Assembly (NCBI RefSeq): GCF_959025735.1
Contig: NZ_CAUFJQ010000049.1
Coordinates: 1 to 13,736 of the forward strand
Direction of reading: 5' to 3'
DNA length: 13,736 bases
Origin: an uncultured Streptococcus sp.
GTDB taxonomy: Bacteria; Bacillota; Bacilli; Lactobacillales; Streptococcaceae
Shown here: in pieces, positions 13,706 through 13,736 of the stretch
How positions within the stretch are numbered: position 1 is the first letter of the stretch
How the letters are laid out: each line of letters begins with the position of its first letter
Position numbers and translations under genes: made by a program
The notes under the pieces: generated by a model
What the model saw: the letters and a program-made list of their open reading frames with translations, nothing else
Told to the model about the DNA's origin: nothing
Database searches by the model: none

Positions 13706-13736
13706 TGGTATAATATACAATATTATATACTGGAGG
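13706..13736 (+). promoter_or_regulatory. Promoter and ribosome-binding site of a gene beyond the window
   Basis: An extended -10, TGGTATAAT (13706-13714), has no clear -35. The window ends in TGGAGG (13731-13736), a strong Shine-Dalgarno, so a plus-strand start codon should follow within about ten bases of the edge. The leader would be only about 25 nt. Confidence 0.7.

Noticed and set aside
1..13736. CRISPR array, tRNA or rRNA genes, phage or conjugative modules, toxin-antitoxin or defence systems
   Set aside because: Scanned for and not found: no regularly spaced repeats, no tRNA cloverleaf, and no integrase, transposase, nuclease or toxin-antitoxin-like products among the supported genes.

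Overview
The window looks like chromosome from an oral Streptococcus of the mitis/sanguinis group. The evidence is low-GC Firmicutes codon use, gene content and order that I recall from pneumococcal relatives (trkH-trkA, trmL, FMN riboswitch-ribU-PAP2, radical SAM-mnmM), extended -10 (TGnTATAAT-like) promoters, and a Mga-family regulator. The species cannot be fixed from the sequence alone. I see no phage, IS element, CRISPR array, tRNA or rRNA.

Layout, left to right. (1) 1-113: the 3' part of an intergenic repeat ending in a hairpin terminator. (2) 114-2914, minus strand: trkA then trkH, a two-gene Trk K+ uptake operon. (3) 2915-3247: a divergent control region with the trkA promoter inside a perfect inverted repeat, a strong promoter reading right, and a ~100-nt two-hairpin leader ending in a terminator just before trmL. 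(4) 3248-3790: trmL, a tRNA wobble 2'-O-methyltransferase. (5) 3791-4322: a trmL terminator and an FMN riboswitch with a ~100-nt hairpin insertion. It controls ribU (riboflavin ECF S-component) and an overlapping PAP2 membrane phosphatase gene. (6) 5536-9590: a probable operon of a YtqA-like radical SAM enzyme, mnmM, an 84-codon unknown gene and a CPA1 Na+/H+ antiporter. A full copy of the structured repeat closes it. (7) 9589-11597: an orphan ABC ATPase (minus) and an AI-2E-family membrane protein (plus), read from back-to-back promoters that share an 11-bp inverted repeat. (8) 11733-13214: a Mga/PRD-type regulator. (9) 13215-13736: about 500 bp without a gene but full of hairpins, then the promoter and ribosome-binding site of a gene beginning beyond the window.

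Three themes recur. Wobble-position tRNA modification is represented by TrmL, the radical SAM enzyme and MnmM. Monovalent cation homeostasis is represented by TrkAH and the Na+/H+ antiporter. Riboflavin salvage is represented by the FMN riboswitch, RibU and possibly the PAP2 protein. Most genes are conserved housekeeping or accessory types. The less explained signals are RNA- or DNA-level: the trmL leader RNA, the riboswitch insertion, the possibly leaderless radical SAM mRNA, the symmetric divergent promoter, the three-hairpin repeat, and the hairpin cluster downstream of the Mga-type gene. No clearly new multi-gene system was recognised.
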